Assembly: GCF_020166495.1 (NCBI RefSeq)
Contig: NZ_JAINZS010000004.1
Coordinates: 310,001 to 374,000 of the forward strand
Direction of reading: 5' to 3'
DNA from: Robertkochia aurantiaca
GTDB lineage: Bacteria; Bacteroidota; Bacteroidia; Flavobacteriales; Flavobacteriaceae
Length of the DNA stretch: 64,000 nt
Shown here one piece after another: positions 36,631 to 45,744 of the stretch (the stretch's first letter is position 1; each line of letters opens with the position of its first letter). The notes below the pieces were generated by a model that was not told the origin of the DNA, did no database searches, and saw only the letters and a program-made list of their open reading frames with translations. Position numbers and translations under genes: made by a program.

Positions 36631-37143
36631 TCAAATTTCAACTTTCTTTCCTGTGACTGAATTTTGATTCTTCCTCTTCAGGTACTTTTCAAACTTTCTG
36701 AGCAATATTACCTCCTGTATGCGCCCCAGGAACCAGGCACCAATTATAAAAGGAAGCATATAGCCCAATAAGTCTAACATATAAAAAAGCTCCGTGAACA
36801 ATATGTACTTCCGGGACACCAGCACAAAGTGAAACAAATAAAGGCTGATCGCTAAGGTGATAACCGATAAATTCACATGAGTTCGGGTGATAAACCTTAT
36901 GGCAAGACTCGAATCTGACTTCCTTTTTATTTTAGCCGTTCCCTTGACCGCTCTCATCAAAAAGGGAAATCTGTTCAAGACCTTATAGCTCCCGGTACGC
37001 TTGATCGAGAATACGAAGTTTTTTTCATCCAGCCAGCTTATCTGGAAATTGTTGTTTTTGATATTCAGGAGCTTATTTAACTCCGGTATAGTCCCCTTAA
37101 ATATGATAACATCTTGCCACGGAATGCCCGGTATGGATCTCAT
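36631..37143 (-). CDS. Hypothetical membrane protein
   Basis: 170 residues. A soluble basic first part (~1-85) leads into two membrane helices (VITLAISLYLFHFVLVSRKYI at ~95-115 and LGYMLPFIIGAWFLGRI at ~125-145) and a lysine-rich tail (FEKYLKRKNQN). I recognise no family. Isolated by 86-bp and larger gaps, and AT-richer than neighbouring housekeeping genes, in keeping with an accessory gene. Confidence 0.6.
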   Translation of the reverse strand: MRSIPGIPWQDVIIFKGTIPELNKLLNIKNNNFQISWLDEKNFVFSIKRTGSYKVLNRFPFLMRAVKGTAKIKRKSDSSLAIRFITRTHVNLSVITLAISLYLFHFVLVSRKYILFTELFYMLDLLGYMLPFIIGAWFLGRIQEVILLRKFEKYLKRKNQNSVTGKKVEI

Positions 37144-37263
37144 TTTTCTAACAGCTTTTTACTTCAAAGATTATGCGAACTACAATGTATTCTAACCATG
37201 AAGAATACAAAATCAAAGGATAGGGGAACATTTTAGGAGGGAGAGGAAAACGACCAATCGCTA

Positions 37264-37473
37264 TTGCAGATTGAAAGTTTTCTGAATACGAAAAATAATG
37301 AATATTTTCGAAGTAATCACTACAAAGAGCTGTTGAGATTAGTGGATACTTCCAACCTGGAAAAATTGAGGGAAATTTGCATCCGGGAGATGTCGATGCC
37401 TGCCCCCCAGCTCACCACCAGTTTAAACAACATTAAAACCAGCATAATTTCACCACAATTCATAAGGAGATAA
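37264..37473 (+). CDS. Possible small protein or gene remnant
   Basis: A frame open from 37237 to 37473 encodes residues such as FLNTKNNEYFRSNHYKELLRL and VDTSNLEKLREICIREM, with coding-like composition, but no ATG. TTG at 37264 is the only likely start. It lies in a 431-bp stretch between 37144 and 37574 in which no other gene is visible (a CATGCT/AGCATG hairpin is near 37510-37535). It may be a remnant; function unknown. Confidence 0.25.
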   Translation: MQIESFLNTKNNEYFRSNHYKELLRLVDTSNLEKLREICIREMSMPAPQLTTSLNNIKTSIISPQFIRR

Positions 37474-37574
37474 TATGCCGTTCTTCAAATTGATAAAGGC
37501 TTTAATTCATGCTAAGACAGCATGTATAAAGATCTGTGCATTTCGGGATGCTCCCCTCAATCCGGTCAGATCAT

Positions 37575-37760
37575 TCAGGAACTTTTGTTTTCAGCACGAT
37601 TGGATAAGATCATGGCGATGATCACACAGGTCATGGCTAAAAGAGTCAAATAACTGCCCAGGTTATTTCGAACGCTCAGATCGGAATAGTCGGGCAGGAG
37701 CAACTCCAGGATGATGATCAGAAAAGCGAACACAGCTAAATATTTCCTGAACTTTCTCAT
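37575..37760 (-). CDS. Small two-helix membrane protein
   Basis: 61 residues: RKFRKYLAVFAFLIIILELLLPDYSD (helix 1 and loop), then NNLGSYLTLLAMTCVIIAMILSN (helix 2) and a short charged tail. The positively charged start (MRKFRKY) and two clean membrane helices argue for a real gene. Family not named; similar short proteins occur in flavobacteria. Separate from the TlpA gene by 93 bp. Confidence 0.6.
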   Translation of the reverse strand: MRKFRKYLAVFAFLIIILELLLPDYSDLSVRNNLGSYLTLLAMTCVIIAMILSNRAENKSS

Positions 37761-37853
37761 GTCTTAGTATTTAAAAAAGCAAAACAAATTTCCCCGCATA
37801 AAAATTCTTAAAATTAACAGTATCCGGATGAAACCTGAGAGCACTATCCTAAA

Positions 37854-38585
37854 TTACTCTTCCAGGGATTCCAGAATTCTGATGATCTCTTCACCCTCTC
37901 CCATTTTTACTTCACCATTTTCATTCTTTTCATAGGCAATGCCCCCTTCTACTTTTACAATTACCCCTTCACTATCGAGAAAAACATTGGTGGGGTAGGT
38001 TCCGATTCGCAGATCTTTGGTAAAAGACCGGGCATCGACCAGGTGGATGAAATCAAAATCATGCCGGGTCAAAAACTCTTTCACTGCATCGTTTGACTCA
38101 TAAGTGATCGCGACGAAATTCACCTTATCTCCAAATTCTTCAGCTATGCTGTTAAGGGTCGGCATTTCATCGATGCAGGGAGCACAGCGGGTGAACCAAA
38201 AATTGATCATGGTAGGTTTTCCTTTTAATTTTTCAAGATCAAAAGTGCCCCCCGATAAGGAACTCAGTTCAAACTCAGGAAATTCTTCTCCTTTAAGACT
38301 ATATAACTTGTTCTTTTCCCGCAACCTTACCGTTTTTTTATCGGCGATTTCAAATCCGATAGTATTAATGATGGAATCCCCTGAACGGTACGCTTCCTTT
38401 ACCTCAAAGTCGACAAAAACCTCTTTTGAAAACGCCTTGGAATACTTTTCCTTTAATTCCTTTAGCATCTCTTCCAATTCCGGTTGGGTGAATCTGTTCT
38501 TACCATCAGTAGTGAAATATTCAGTTTGGGCAAATGATCCGACAGTAAAAAAAACAGCTAAGAAAAAAGTCAAAGAAAGTTTCAT
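37854..38585 (-). CDS. Secreted TlpA-type thioredoxin-domain protein
   Basis: 243 residues with a signal peptide (LSLTFFLAVFFTVGSFAQ). A ~75-residue helical N-terminal part (RFTQPELEEMLKELKEKYSKAF) precedes a TlpA/AhpC-TSA-like thioredoxin domain with WFTRCAPCIDEMP, so the CxxC centre is CAPC. Periplasmic disulfide reductase or similar, role open. It differs from the anchored TlpA protein at 33538-34287 in having a cleavable signal and the extra N-terminal part. Confidence 0.86.
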   Translation of the reverse strand: MKLSLTFFLAVFFTVGSFAQTEYFTTDGKNRFTQPELEEMLKELKEKYSKAFSKEVFVDFEVKEAYRSGDSIINTIGFEIADKKTVRLREKNKLYSLKGEEFPEFELSSLSGGTFDLEKLKGKPTMINFWFTRCAPCIDEMPTLNSIAEEFGDKVNFVAITYESNDAVKEFLTRHDFDFIHLVDARSFTKDLRIGTYPTNVFLDSEGVIVKVEGGIAYEKNENGEVKMGEGEEIIRILESLEE

Positions 38586-38705
38586 GATCCTTAATTTTAT
38601 TAGTCAATAACGCTCGTGCTATAAGAATACTCAGTATCGATAAGATCCTGATTGACTTAAAGCCTCTCTACGAATATAGGATAAATTCTCAACGTGAAGT
38701 CGAAA

Positions 38706-39575
38706 TCAAAAGGAAGTATCCGGAAATATCTTGCGGAATTTTGACGGAAGCTCATCTTTCAGAAAGATTGGCCTGCCGGTAAAAGGATGTTCAAACTCCA
38801 GCGAGTAGGCATGCAGGTAAAGGCCCTTGCCCTTCAGAATCAAACCCTTCTGCCAATAATCTCTGTCGCCCAATATTGGATGGTCGATACTGAATAAATG
38901 TTTGCGCAGCTGGTGTCTTCTTCCAGTCTGCGGCATTAACCGTACCAGGTTAAGCGTGCCGAACCTTTCAGACGTCACAGAGCTTACCACTTCAAAATCT
39001 GAACGTGAATGCTTTTCCTCTATGTTTGAACCGATGGTTCCCCTGCCAGTCATTTTTCCGATGGTAACGGCATAGTAGATCTTTTTGACGGCTTTTTCAG
39101 CAAACATTTTATTAAGCAATCTAATACTGCTTCGGGTTTTCCCTGCCAGCAATATGCCCGTAGTAGGGTAGTCGAGTCGATGTACAGGCTGTGGTCTGGT
39201 CGCATCGGTATGGGAACTGGGTTCCATATTCTGTGACAACGCCTGAGCAATGGTTTTAAAACGATTCCCGCTCACCGCAATACCCGGAGGCTTATGAATC
39301 GCCGCCAGGTATTCGTCTTCAAACAAGACTTCCAGCGGCAATACCAGGCGCGTATCGGGAGCAGGGTGTTCAGGCAAAGCTATCGTAATGGTTTCCCCTC
39401 CCCTGATCCAGGTTCCCGTTTGGGCTATTTCTCCATTGACCCTGACATAGTTTTTCTTTATTGCCTTTTTCAGCGCTGATTTTGTAGGTGCCGCACTGAA
39501 GACCCCTACTCCATATTCCTGTATACGCAGGGCAACAGGTATTTCCGGAACGATATGAGATTCTGTTCTGTTCAT
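38706..39575 (-). CDS. RluA-family pseudouridine synthase
   Basis: 289 residues. N-terminal S4-like RNA-binding segment (~20-75, SALKKAIKKNYVRVNGE), then the catalytic domain with PQPVHRLDYPTTGILLAGK (catalytic Asp in HRLD) and the RluA motif pattern RLMPQTGRRHQLRKHLFSIDHPILGD near residue 220. It isomerises uridines in rRNA or tRNA; the target position is not deducible. Located next to a small hypothetical membrane protein gene. Confidence 0.9.
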   Translation of the reverse strand: MNRTESHIVPEIPVALRIQEYGVGVFSAAPTKSALKKAIKKNYVRVNGEIAQTGTWIRGGETITIALPEHPAPDTRLVLPLEVLFEDEYLAAIHKPPGIAVSGNRFKTIAQALSQNMEPSSHTDATRPQPVHRLDYPTTGILLAGKTRSSIRLLNKMFAEKAVKKIYYAVTIGKMTGRGTIGSNIEEKHSRSDFEVVSSVTSERFGTLNLVRLMPQTGRRHQLRKHLFSIDHPILGDRDYWQKGLILKGKGLYLHAYSLEFEHPFTGRPIFLKDELPSKFRKIFPDTSF

Positions 39576-39683
39576 ATGGAGTGAACCTTAAATTAATAAA
39601 ATAGGAGACAGGTAAAGATACGTCAATTCAACCGCCTGGAGTTAAATCTTCAAATGGCGTATGCTTTCATTTCAAAGAAAAGC

Positions 39684-40133
39684 TCAATAACGCTTCCTTT
39701 TAAATATCAAAGAAACCCCATAAAAAAGCAGGATAATCAAGGGGCCGACCCCGATAATCGAACTGAGATATCGGAAAAGCTTCCAGGCTGTTTGTCCGCC
39801 CTGAAATGCGGTTGTTTGGGAAAAGGAAAAAGACAGGTTCCCTGCCAGCAAATAAGAAAGCGGCACCCAAAGAATGGCCAGTACCAGAACGAAACGCAGC
39901 AATAAGGCCAGTATTTTATGAATCCCTGCTGCGGGTTCTCTGAGATCTCTGATCCCCGAATAGATGGTCAGTGAGAGCCCGATCATTCCCGCCCAGGTAA
40001 TAAAGGTTCCCAGCGGAATGGTTCCTGAATCATTGAGGGAAATCGTCAATAAAGAAGAACCCGTAGCCAAAAGAAAAAGAGTCAATAAGGTCACCGACAA
40101 AGCTGTAATAAAGAGAATCCAAATCCTGTTCAT
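39684..40133 (-). CDS. Hypothetical membrane protein
   Basis: 149 residues with four hydrophobic helices: LFITALSVTLLTLFLLATGSS (~5-25), FITWAGMIGLSLTIYSGI (~45), LLALLLRFVLVLAILWVPLSYLLAG (~75-100) and IGVGPLIILLFYGVSLIF (~125-145), followed by KRKRY. No family is recognised. The gene converges with none of its neighbours and stands alone; opposite to the Kelch gene. Confidence 0.6.
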   Translation of the reverse strand: MNRIWILFITALSVTLLTLFLLATGSSLLTISLNDSGTIPLGTFITWAGMIGLSLTIYSGIRDLREPAAGIHKILALLLRFVLVLAILWVPLSYLLAGNLSFSFSQTTAFQGGQTAWKLFRYLSSIIGVGPLIILLFYGVSLIFKRKRY

Positions 40134-40270
40134 AGATCAAATATATTCAGGAAAACCCATAAACCAGGACAATCATTAATACAAAATCTAATCATCTTGC
40201 TCCTTTCTTTCAAAATTGATACCTTTAAATACACGCATCTATTTCTGATTCAAGAAATGACGATTTCTTT

Positions 40271-41311
40271 ATGACATCTTCCGAACCGAATAATACATCC
40301 CTCTCCCGCAGAAAGTTCATGACATCGGTATGTTACTCCTCTCTGCTGTTTGGTCTCCACCCTCTTTGGTCACTTTCCCCAAAGCTGGTAAAATGGCAGC
40401 CGGCTCCTTCCATGCCCTTTAAGTTACAGGAAATCTATTGCGCGGTTTTGAATCAGAATATCCACGTAGCCGGCGGACTCATAGCCGACACCCGCATAAC
40501 CGGAGATTCATCCCATCACCTGGTTTATAACAGTAGGGAAAATACGTGGGGAATGGCAGCTAAACTCCCTGAATCCAGACACCACCTGCAACTGGCTTCT
40601 TTTTCCGGAAAGCTGTATGGGTTCGGTGGCTTCCGGATGCGGGCACCCGATGAAGTTTGGGTCATGCAGGATCAGACCTGGATATATGATCCCGGGGCTG
40701 ACAAGTGGACCACCGGCACACCGGCCCCGGTTAAACACGGAGAAACTGTTGCCGGAGTAATAAATGACCGCATACATATCGTGGGCGGTCGTTACCCCAA
40801 GGCAGGAGGAAACAGCGTCTACAGCGATCATACCGATACCGGTCACCACCTGGTTTACGACCCTGAATCAGACAGCTGGGATCAGGCAGCTCCTGCACCC
40901 ACAGCACGTAACAGTGCCGCAGGAGCAGTTATCGGTGATTTGTTTTATGTAGTGGGTGGCCGTACGGTTTCAGGAGGAAATGTGACCGATTTGGAAGTAT
41001 ACGACCCGCGTGAGGATACCTGGCGAAAAGCTGCTCCCATTCCTCAGGCCCAGGGCGGACTGGCAGCCGCCTCTGTAAATGGCAAACTCTATGCTTTCGG
41101 GGGAGAATACTTCGATGATGGAGGTGGCGTCTACAAGCAATGTTGGAAATATAACCCAGAAGCAGACAGCTGGGAACCATCTGTCTCCATGCGTTCTCCC
41201 CGTCACGGACTGGCAGGAACAGCCATAGGAAATACTATTTATGCTATGGGCGGCGCATTGAAAGCCGGTGGGGAGCAGACCAGTGATCTTATGGAAACCC
41301 TCAGCTTTTGA
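40271..41311 (+). CDS. Tat-exported six-bladed Kelch-repeat protein
   Basis: 346 residues. N-terminal twin-arginine signal SLSRRKFMTS followed by a hydrophobic stretch, so it is exported folded via Tat. Six Kelch motifs follow (IHVAGGL, YGFGGF, IHIVGGRY, YVVGGRT, YAFGGEY, YAMGGA), which fits one six-bladed propeller. Blades carry the usual tryptophan (DKWTTG, DSWDQAAP, DTWRKAAP, DSWEPSV). Kelch propellers in bacteria include sialic-acid mutarotases, but also plain binding proteins; I claim only the fold. No sugar genes are nearby. Confidence 0.85.
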   Translation: MTSSEPNNTSLSRRKFMTSVCYSSLLFGLHPLWSLSPKLVKWQPAPSMPFKLQEIYCAVLNQNIHVAGGLIADTRITGDSSHHLVYNSRENTWGMAAKLPESRHHLQLASFSGKLYGFGGFRMRAPDEVWVMQDQTWIYDPGADKWTTGTPAPVKHGETVAGVINDRIHIVGGRYPKAGGNSVYSDHTDTGHHLVYDPESDSWDQAAPAPTARNSAAGAVIGDLFYVVGGRTVSGGNVTDLEVYDPREDTWRKAAPIPQAQGGLAAASVNGKLYAFGGEYFDDGGGVYKQCWKYNPEADSWEPSVSMRSPRHGLAGTAIGNTIYAMGGALKAGGEQTSDLMETLSF

Positions 41312-41405
41312 CCTGGTAGCCACTACTTCATTCGAAGGTTCACACACCAATCTTTGTTACAAAACAGAATTTTAGTCGTTATAATTAAAAAATACATCGA
41401 ATCAC

Positions 41406-42548
41406 ATGTTACCGGCCATCAACTCCATCAAAAGAAAATCCCTCAATTCTTTCCTGAGAATCTTACTTCCTTTAAGCCTGATTGTTTTCACTGCAGCCTG
41501 CGAAAACACACAACAACAAAGCCAACAATCAGACAAAAAACCATTTGATCTTCCTGACAGCCTTTCATCACACAGGATCGATTTTGTACTAAAACTCCGG
41601 GACACCCTGGGCAATCGCTACTGGGAAGGTTTTAACAAGAAACCCGTCGAAGGTACTTTCGTTTACTACAACGGAGATTATTCTGAGATCTTCTTTCCTG
41701 ATTCCATCACCCGTGTCAGATTGAAAAACCTCGATTACTATAGTGAAGATTATGCTCTTGCTACCAGAATTGATACCATTCCGTATCATTTTGAAGTAAT
41801 GATCAGCCTGGATCCTGTTGACAGCAATATGGTTTATTACAATCATCCTGTTCAAAGATTTCTCAGTGTTGAAGAGACCGGTAAGTACATTCCTTCTGTA
41901 AGATCGACCGAGATGTGGACCACCATGGTGATGCACGAAATGTTTCATCACTATCAGTACAATACTCCTGAATTAATCAAATATGTAAGAGAAGAGATCG
42001 CAGAATTACCCTTTGATTCCCGTCACATGAAACAAATCTGCGAAGAGGACCCCCAATTTCTTGCTATGGTTCAGTATGAAAACCAGTTGCTTTTATGCGC
42101 TTTGGAAGAACCCGGACAACAAGAAAAATATCGTATCCTGGAAAATTACCTGAAAGCACGCGAAAGAAGACTTGATCGATACAGCGAAGCGCATCCGCAT
42201 CTGAAAAAGGTCGAAGACTATTATGTGTTACAAGAGGGCTCTGCCCGATATATGGAGTTTCTTACCATGAAGACTATGTATGAACTTCAAAATGCAAACC
42301 TGTATACAACTAAAGCCGACCCGGGTTTCAAAAATTTTGAGGAATTCAGAGAATTCGATTTAAGTATGCCTGATTTTCGTTATCTCAAATTTGCAGGCTC
42401 CAATTCCTACCATTATGCCATCGGTTTCAACCTGATGCGGGTACTGGACCAACTGGGAGTAGATTATAAACAGCGACTTTTGTCTCAACCTCAGCGTTCG
42501 CTCAGCGAACGCCTGGAAAATAAGCTTGATAGTTTTCACAAAAACTAG
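41406..42548 (+). CDS. HExxH zinc-peptidase-like lipoprotein of unrecognised family
   Basis: 380 residues. Lipoprotein signal with lipobox TAAC near residue 32. In the middle HEMFHHYQ gives an HExxH zinc motif (His177, Glu178, His181), and Glu277 in QEGSARYMEF is a good third ligand, as in gluzincins. Residues around these (VMHEMFHHYQYNTPELI, VLQEGSARY) are otherwise not like any named peptidase family I know. Predicted membrane-anchored, periplasmic or surface protein. No recognised partner gene lies close by. Confidence 0.75.
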   Translation: MLPAINSIKRKSLNSFLRILLPLSLIVFTAACENTQQQSQQSDKKPFDLPDSLSSHRIDFVLKLRDTLGNRYWEGFNKKPVEGTFVYYNGDYSEIFFPDSITRVRLKNLDYYSEDYALATRIDTIPYHFEVMISLDPVDSNMVYYNHPVQRFLSVEETGKYIPSVRSTEMWTTMVMHEMFHHYQYNTPELIKYVREEIAELPFDSRHMKQICEEDPQFLAMVQYENQLLLCALEEPGQQEKYRILENYLKARERRLDRYSEAHPHLKKVEDYYVLQEGSARYMEFLTMKTMYELQNANLYTTKADPGFKNFEEFREFDLSMPDFRYLKFAGSNSYHYAIGFNLMRVLDQLGVDYKQRLLSQPQRSLSERLENKLDSFHKN

Positions 42549-42759
42549 CGTAGGTACGTAAACCTGAATTTCATGTTTCTACTATTCCGTTGCATGAAGT
42601 CTCTTATCAGACCGGAATTCAAATGACCTTAATCATCTTTATAGCCTTGCAATATAATTGTGCATTAGGCGTTTAGATTTAGATATTCAACGAAAAAAGA
42701 ATTTCTAAAGTAGGAAAAAACTTAAGTTTGATTTCGGTCAGGAGCGTCAATTATGCAAA

Positions 42760-43137
42760 ATGAAGATTCATTACAAAAAAAAGCTGTTAGATAAGATCCG
42801 GATAATGGGTATTTTATGGATATGTGCAGGCTTATTACAGGCGTTCACTGTTTCACGCTCAGACATTGCTCCCTATATATTTATAGCCATTGGAATTTTA
42901 TACCTCAGCTGGTATGTTTATCGCAGCAAAGTTCCCTATATTCAGGTAAAGGGAAACAAATTGGTCATCCACAATTTCTGGCGCGAAAATATCACATTAA
43001 CCGAGCTCTGCCACCTTGAAGAAAATGCAGGAAGGGTGTATTTGAAAACGCATAGTAAGAAAATACGTTTTCAAACCTATCTGATCGAACCTCAGGCCTC
43101 TGAAGAATTACTGTCTTACCTCAGAACAGAACGTTAG
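42760..43137 (+). CDS. Hypothetical small membrane protein with PH-like beta domain
   Basis: 125 residues. Two membrane helices near the start (IMGILWICAGLLQAFTV and PYIFIAIGILYLSWYVY) followed by a beta-rich C-terminal half (IQVKGNKLVIHNFWRENITLTELCHL ... ISR-like KIRFQTYLIEP) of the bPH-like kind. Starts at the second ATG of the pair (42760). Family unknown, no clear operon partner. Confidence 0.55.
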   Translation: MKIHYKKKLLDKIRIMGILWICAGLLQAFTVSRSDIAPYIFIAIGILYLSWYVYRSKVPYIQVKGNKLVIHNFWRENITLTELCHLEENAGRVYLKTHSKKIRFQTYLIEPQASEELLSYLRTER

Positions 43138-43216
43138 CCGGCACACCCGAAAATGATAACTTCATATCTTATCCCGGAAATAAGGGATGAGATAAAATTC
43201 ATTTAAACATTATTTT

Positions 43217-43714
43217 ATGCGTATTGAACTGAAAAAAGGAGATATCACCCATCAGGAAACAGACGCGATCGTCAATGCTGCCAATAATGAGCTCAAGGGC
43301 GGAGGTGGTGTCGACGGGGCCATACATCGAGCTGGAGGGCCCGCCATCATGAAAGAGTGTCAGGAAATCGGTTATTGCGAAACGGGGCAGGCTGTGATCA
43401 CGACTGCGGGGAAGCTGCCTGCAAAAAAAGTCATCCATACGGTCGGTCCGGTTTGGAAAGGCGGCGATCAGAATGAAGAAGCCCTGCTGTCTTCCTGTTA
43501 TAAAACAAGTCTTGAGCTCGCTGCAAAGAACGATCTTAAAACCATCGCCTTCCCGAACATCAGTACAGGGGTCTACGGGTATCCCAAACAGAAAGCGGCC
43601 AAAATTGCTGTCAACACAGTAAAAGACACAGCGCCCCCTAAAATTGAGAGGGTGATCTTCGTTTGTTTTGACGACGAAAACCATGAGATCTATGAAAACC
43701 TGCTGAACAACTAA
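43217..43714 (+). CDS. Macrodomain ADP-ribose hydrolase (YmdB-like)
   Basis: 165 residues, one macrodomain: [39 protein letters not shown], then [22 protein letters not shown] and [20 protein letters not shown]. These are the canonical binding loops for ADP-ribose. Family members remove ADP-ribose from proteins or deacetylate O-acetyl-ADP-ribose. Substrate here is not known. Own short gene. Confidence 0.93.
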   Translation: MRIELKKGDITHQETDAIVNAANNELKGGGGVDGAIHRAGGPAIMKECQEIGYCETGQAVITTAGKLPAKKVIHTVGPVWKGGDQNEEALLSSCYKTSLELAAKNDLKTIAFPNISTGVYGYPKQKAAKIAVNTVKDTAPPKIERVIFVCFDDENHEIYENLLNN

Positions 43715-44133
43715 TCAATGTCCTTATTTGAACGATCTTTCAGGGAAACTTCTTTAACCAAAAACGGGGAATTAAATTCTAAACCTCATCCTTTATTTCC
43801 TCATTCCGGATACCTGTTCCAGTGATCGAATTGCCGATGCAACACTCTGCATCTTTAACGATCGATTTTCAATTCTTCCCTATCAAACTTAAAAACCATA
43901 ATGGTTACAAAGCTGCGGTATCTCAACGAATACACCACTGTTCTTACGCATCAACTTCATGGGAACGAAAAAATATAGATCGGTTTTAAACAGCAGGGAG
44001 GTTTTTTCTTCAGCAGTTGCGGGAATATGCTTAATTTTAAAACAGTGACAGTTGAACCGATCGTATCAAAAGAAACCATACGCGCTTTATTCAGGATGAA
44101 TAACTCATAATGGAAATCATTTAAAGAAAGATC
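43715..44133. other. 419-bp gap with one open-frame scrap
   Basis: No intact gene is visible. A plus frame open from 43979 to a TAA ending at 44109 encodes ~43 residues (ending FKTVTVEPIVSKETIRALFR), without a convincing start, and a second 27-codon frame begins at ATG 43959. Both may be remnants or chance. No hairpin terminator or repeat was found. Confidence 0.35.
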
Positions 44134-44592
44134 ATGGAAAACCCGGCAAAAAAATTACTGAAGTCTTTATTTGAATACCACCATTTTTACAATCTGGAAC
44201 TGGATAAGCTCTTATTGGCAGATCGGGAATCAGCATTCGAAAAACCTCAACAGCTTTTTTCTCATATGCTCAATGCCCACCAGATATGGAATGCCCGCTT
44301 ATCAGGGGAAGGCCCATTTGGAGTCTTTCAACTGCATCGACCTGAGGATCGTGCGGCCATTGACCTTGAGAATTATCAAAAAAGCCTGAGTATATTGAAG
44401 GAAAGAAAATTAGAAGATTGGATCTCTTATGCCGATTCCAGGGGTCACAAATTCAGAAATACAGTTGAAGATATCTTATTTCACATCACCAATCACCATA
44501 CATACCATCGCGGTCAGGTCATGATGTCATTAAGAGAACAGGGAGCAGAACCACTCATAAGTGATTATATCTACTATAAGCGTCGTTCATGA
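44134..44592 (+). CDS. DinB-family protein
   Basis: 152 residues, four-helix bundle with metal-ligand histidines: YHHFYNLELDKLL near residue 14, HMLNAHQIWNARLSG at ~45 and HITNHHTYHRGQVMMSL at ~125. The HxxxHRGQ pattern is the DinB/YfiT signature, where three His bind a metal. Such proteins are thiol-S-transferases or unknown. The TGA stop sits inside the modA start (44589-44592), so this gene is translationally coupled to the molybdate operon. Confidence 0.88.
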   Translation: MENPAKKLLKSLFEYHHFYNLELDKLLLADRESAFEKPQQLFSHMLNAHQIWNARLSGEGPFGVFQLHRPEDRAAIDLENYQKSLSILKERKLEDWISYADSRGHKFRNTVEDILFHITNHHTYHRGQVMMSLREQGAEPLISDYIYYKRRS

Positions 44593-45353
44593 TTATGTCG
44601 CCCCGCTATTTTCTTATTATGCTGTTACTGTTAGCAGCAGGTTGCAACAACACTTCAAATAAATCTGACCTGAAAGTTGCGACTGCCGCCAATATGCAAT
44701 TTGCCATGAAGGAGATCATTGATGAATTCGAAAAAAAACACGATGTGTCCTGCGCCATGATCGTGGGCTCTTCGGGAAAGCTTACTGCCCAGATCAGCGA
44801 GGGAGCACCTTTTGATATCTTTGTTTCAGCCGACCTTAAATATCCCCAGGAAATTGAACGCAAGGGTTTATCGGCTTCCCCACCGGTAGTCTATGCGTTG
44901 GGAAAGCTGGCACTGGTTAGCAGTCGCCAGGATACAAAACCTTCCCTGCAAGCGCTTTCAAGTAAACAGGTGAAAAGAGTAGCGATTGCGAATCCTGAAA
45001 ATGCTCCCTACGGAAAAGCTGCTGTCGAGTCTTTAAAGCATGCCGGCTTGTATGAGGCGATAGAGGATAAACTGGTGTATGGCGAATCTGTTGCTCAAGT
45101 CAATCATTTTATGCTTTCGGGTGCGGCCGATATGGGTTTCACAGCACGTTCGGTTATTAATGGTAAACCCTTTGCAGGGCAACAGTGGATCGAAGTTCCG
45201 CAGGAACACTACACTCCCATTGAACAGGCCATGATCGCCATTGAACGTAATCCGGAGCATCCATTTACCAGCGAATTCATAAAGTTTATGCGCTCTGAAG
45301 CAGCAGTCATTATTCTTAAAAAATACGGATACGATCCTTATGAACAACCTTAG
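44589..45353 (+). CDS. modA: Molybdate ABC transporter substrate-binding lipoprotein
   Basis: 254 residues with lipobox LAAGC (residues ~15-19), then the periplasmic ModA fold: LKVATAANMQFAMKEIIDEFEKKH and IVGSSGKLTAQISEGAPFDIFVSADLKYP, which carry the usual Ser/Ala/backbone molybdate contacts. As a lipoprotein it stays tethered, probably to the inner membrane, next to ModB/ModC. Last codons overlap the next gene by 14 nt. The second ATG (44595) could also serve as the start. Confidence 0.92.
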   Translation: MIMSPRYFLIMLLLLAAGCNNTSNKSDLKVATAANMQFAMKEIIDEFEKKHDVSCAMIVGSSGKLTAQISEGAPFDIFVSADLKYPQEIERKGLSASPPVVYALGKLALVSSRQDTKPSLQALSSKQVKRVAIANPENAPYGKAAVESLKHAGLYEAIEDKLVYGESVAQVNHFMLSGAADMGFTARSVINGKPFAGQQWIEVPQEHYTPIEQAMIAIERNPEHPFTSEFIKFMRSEAAVIILKKYGYDPYEQP

Positions 45354-45744
45354 GGCAACCATAATACAGGTGGAAACACACGATAAGCTCAGTCTGGTTA
45401 CAGCCAGGACCGAAAAGGGCATTCAGTTACAAGTGATGGTGATCGACACCCCTCAGAGCCAGCCATATTTGCATGAAGGAAAACCGGTGAACCTGCTTTT
45501 TAAGGAAACCGATGTGATCATCTCCGGTCATGATGAAAGCAGTCTTGGCATTCTTAACAGAATCTCCGGCAGGATCAACAGATTAAAAAGGGGAATATTT
45601 CTGAGTAAATTGGTTGTAGACACGGAAGCGGGCAGGATTCATGTGATATTTCATACCGCAATAATCGAAAGTCTGAAGCTGGAGGAAGAGAAAAAGATCT
45701 GGCTGTACGTTAAATTTAACGATATTATGATTCAGCAATCATGA
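45340..45744 (+). CDS. Di-Mop (TOBE) molybdate-binding protein
   Basis: 134 residues formed from two Mop/TOBE-like modules (~1-65 and ~68-134). Starts NNLRATIIQVETHDKLSLVTAR and module two NRISGRINRLKRGIFLSKLVVDT, with hydrophobic strands typical of molbindin. Di-Mop proteins (ModG) or ModE tails store or sense molybdate. Its position between modA and modB, overlapping both (45340-45353 and 45741-45744), suggests an intracellular buffer or sensor for the transporter. There is no ModE-like DNA-binding part. Confidence 0.75.
   Translation: MNNLRATIIQVETHDKLSLVTARTEKGIQLQVMVIDTPQSQPYLHEGKPVNLLFKETDVIISGHDESSLGILNRISGRINRLKRGIFLSKLVVDTEAGRIHVIFHTAIIESLKLEEEKKIWLYVKFNDIMIQQS

Noticed and set aside
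44589-44592. Frameshift between the DinB and modA genes
   Set aside because: The overlap is an ordinary ATGA stop-start junction; both proteins are complete.
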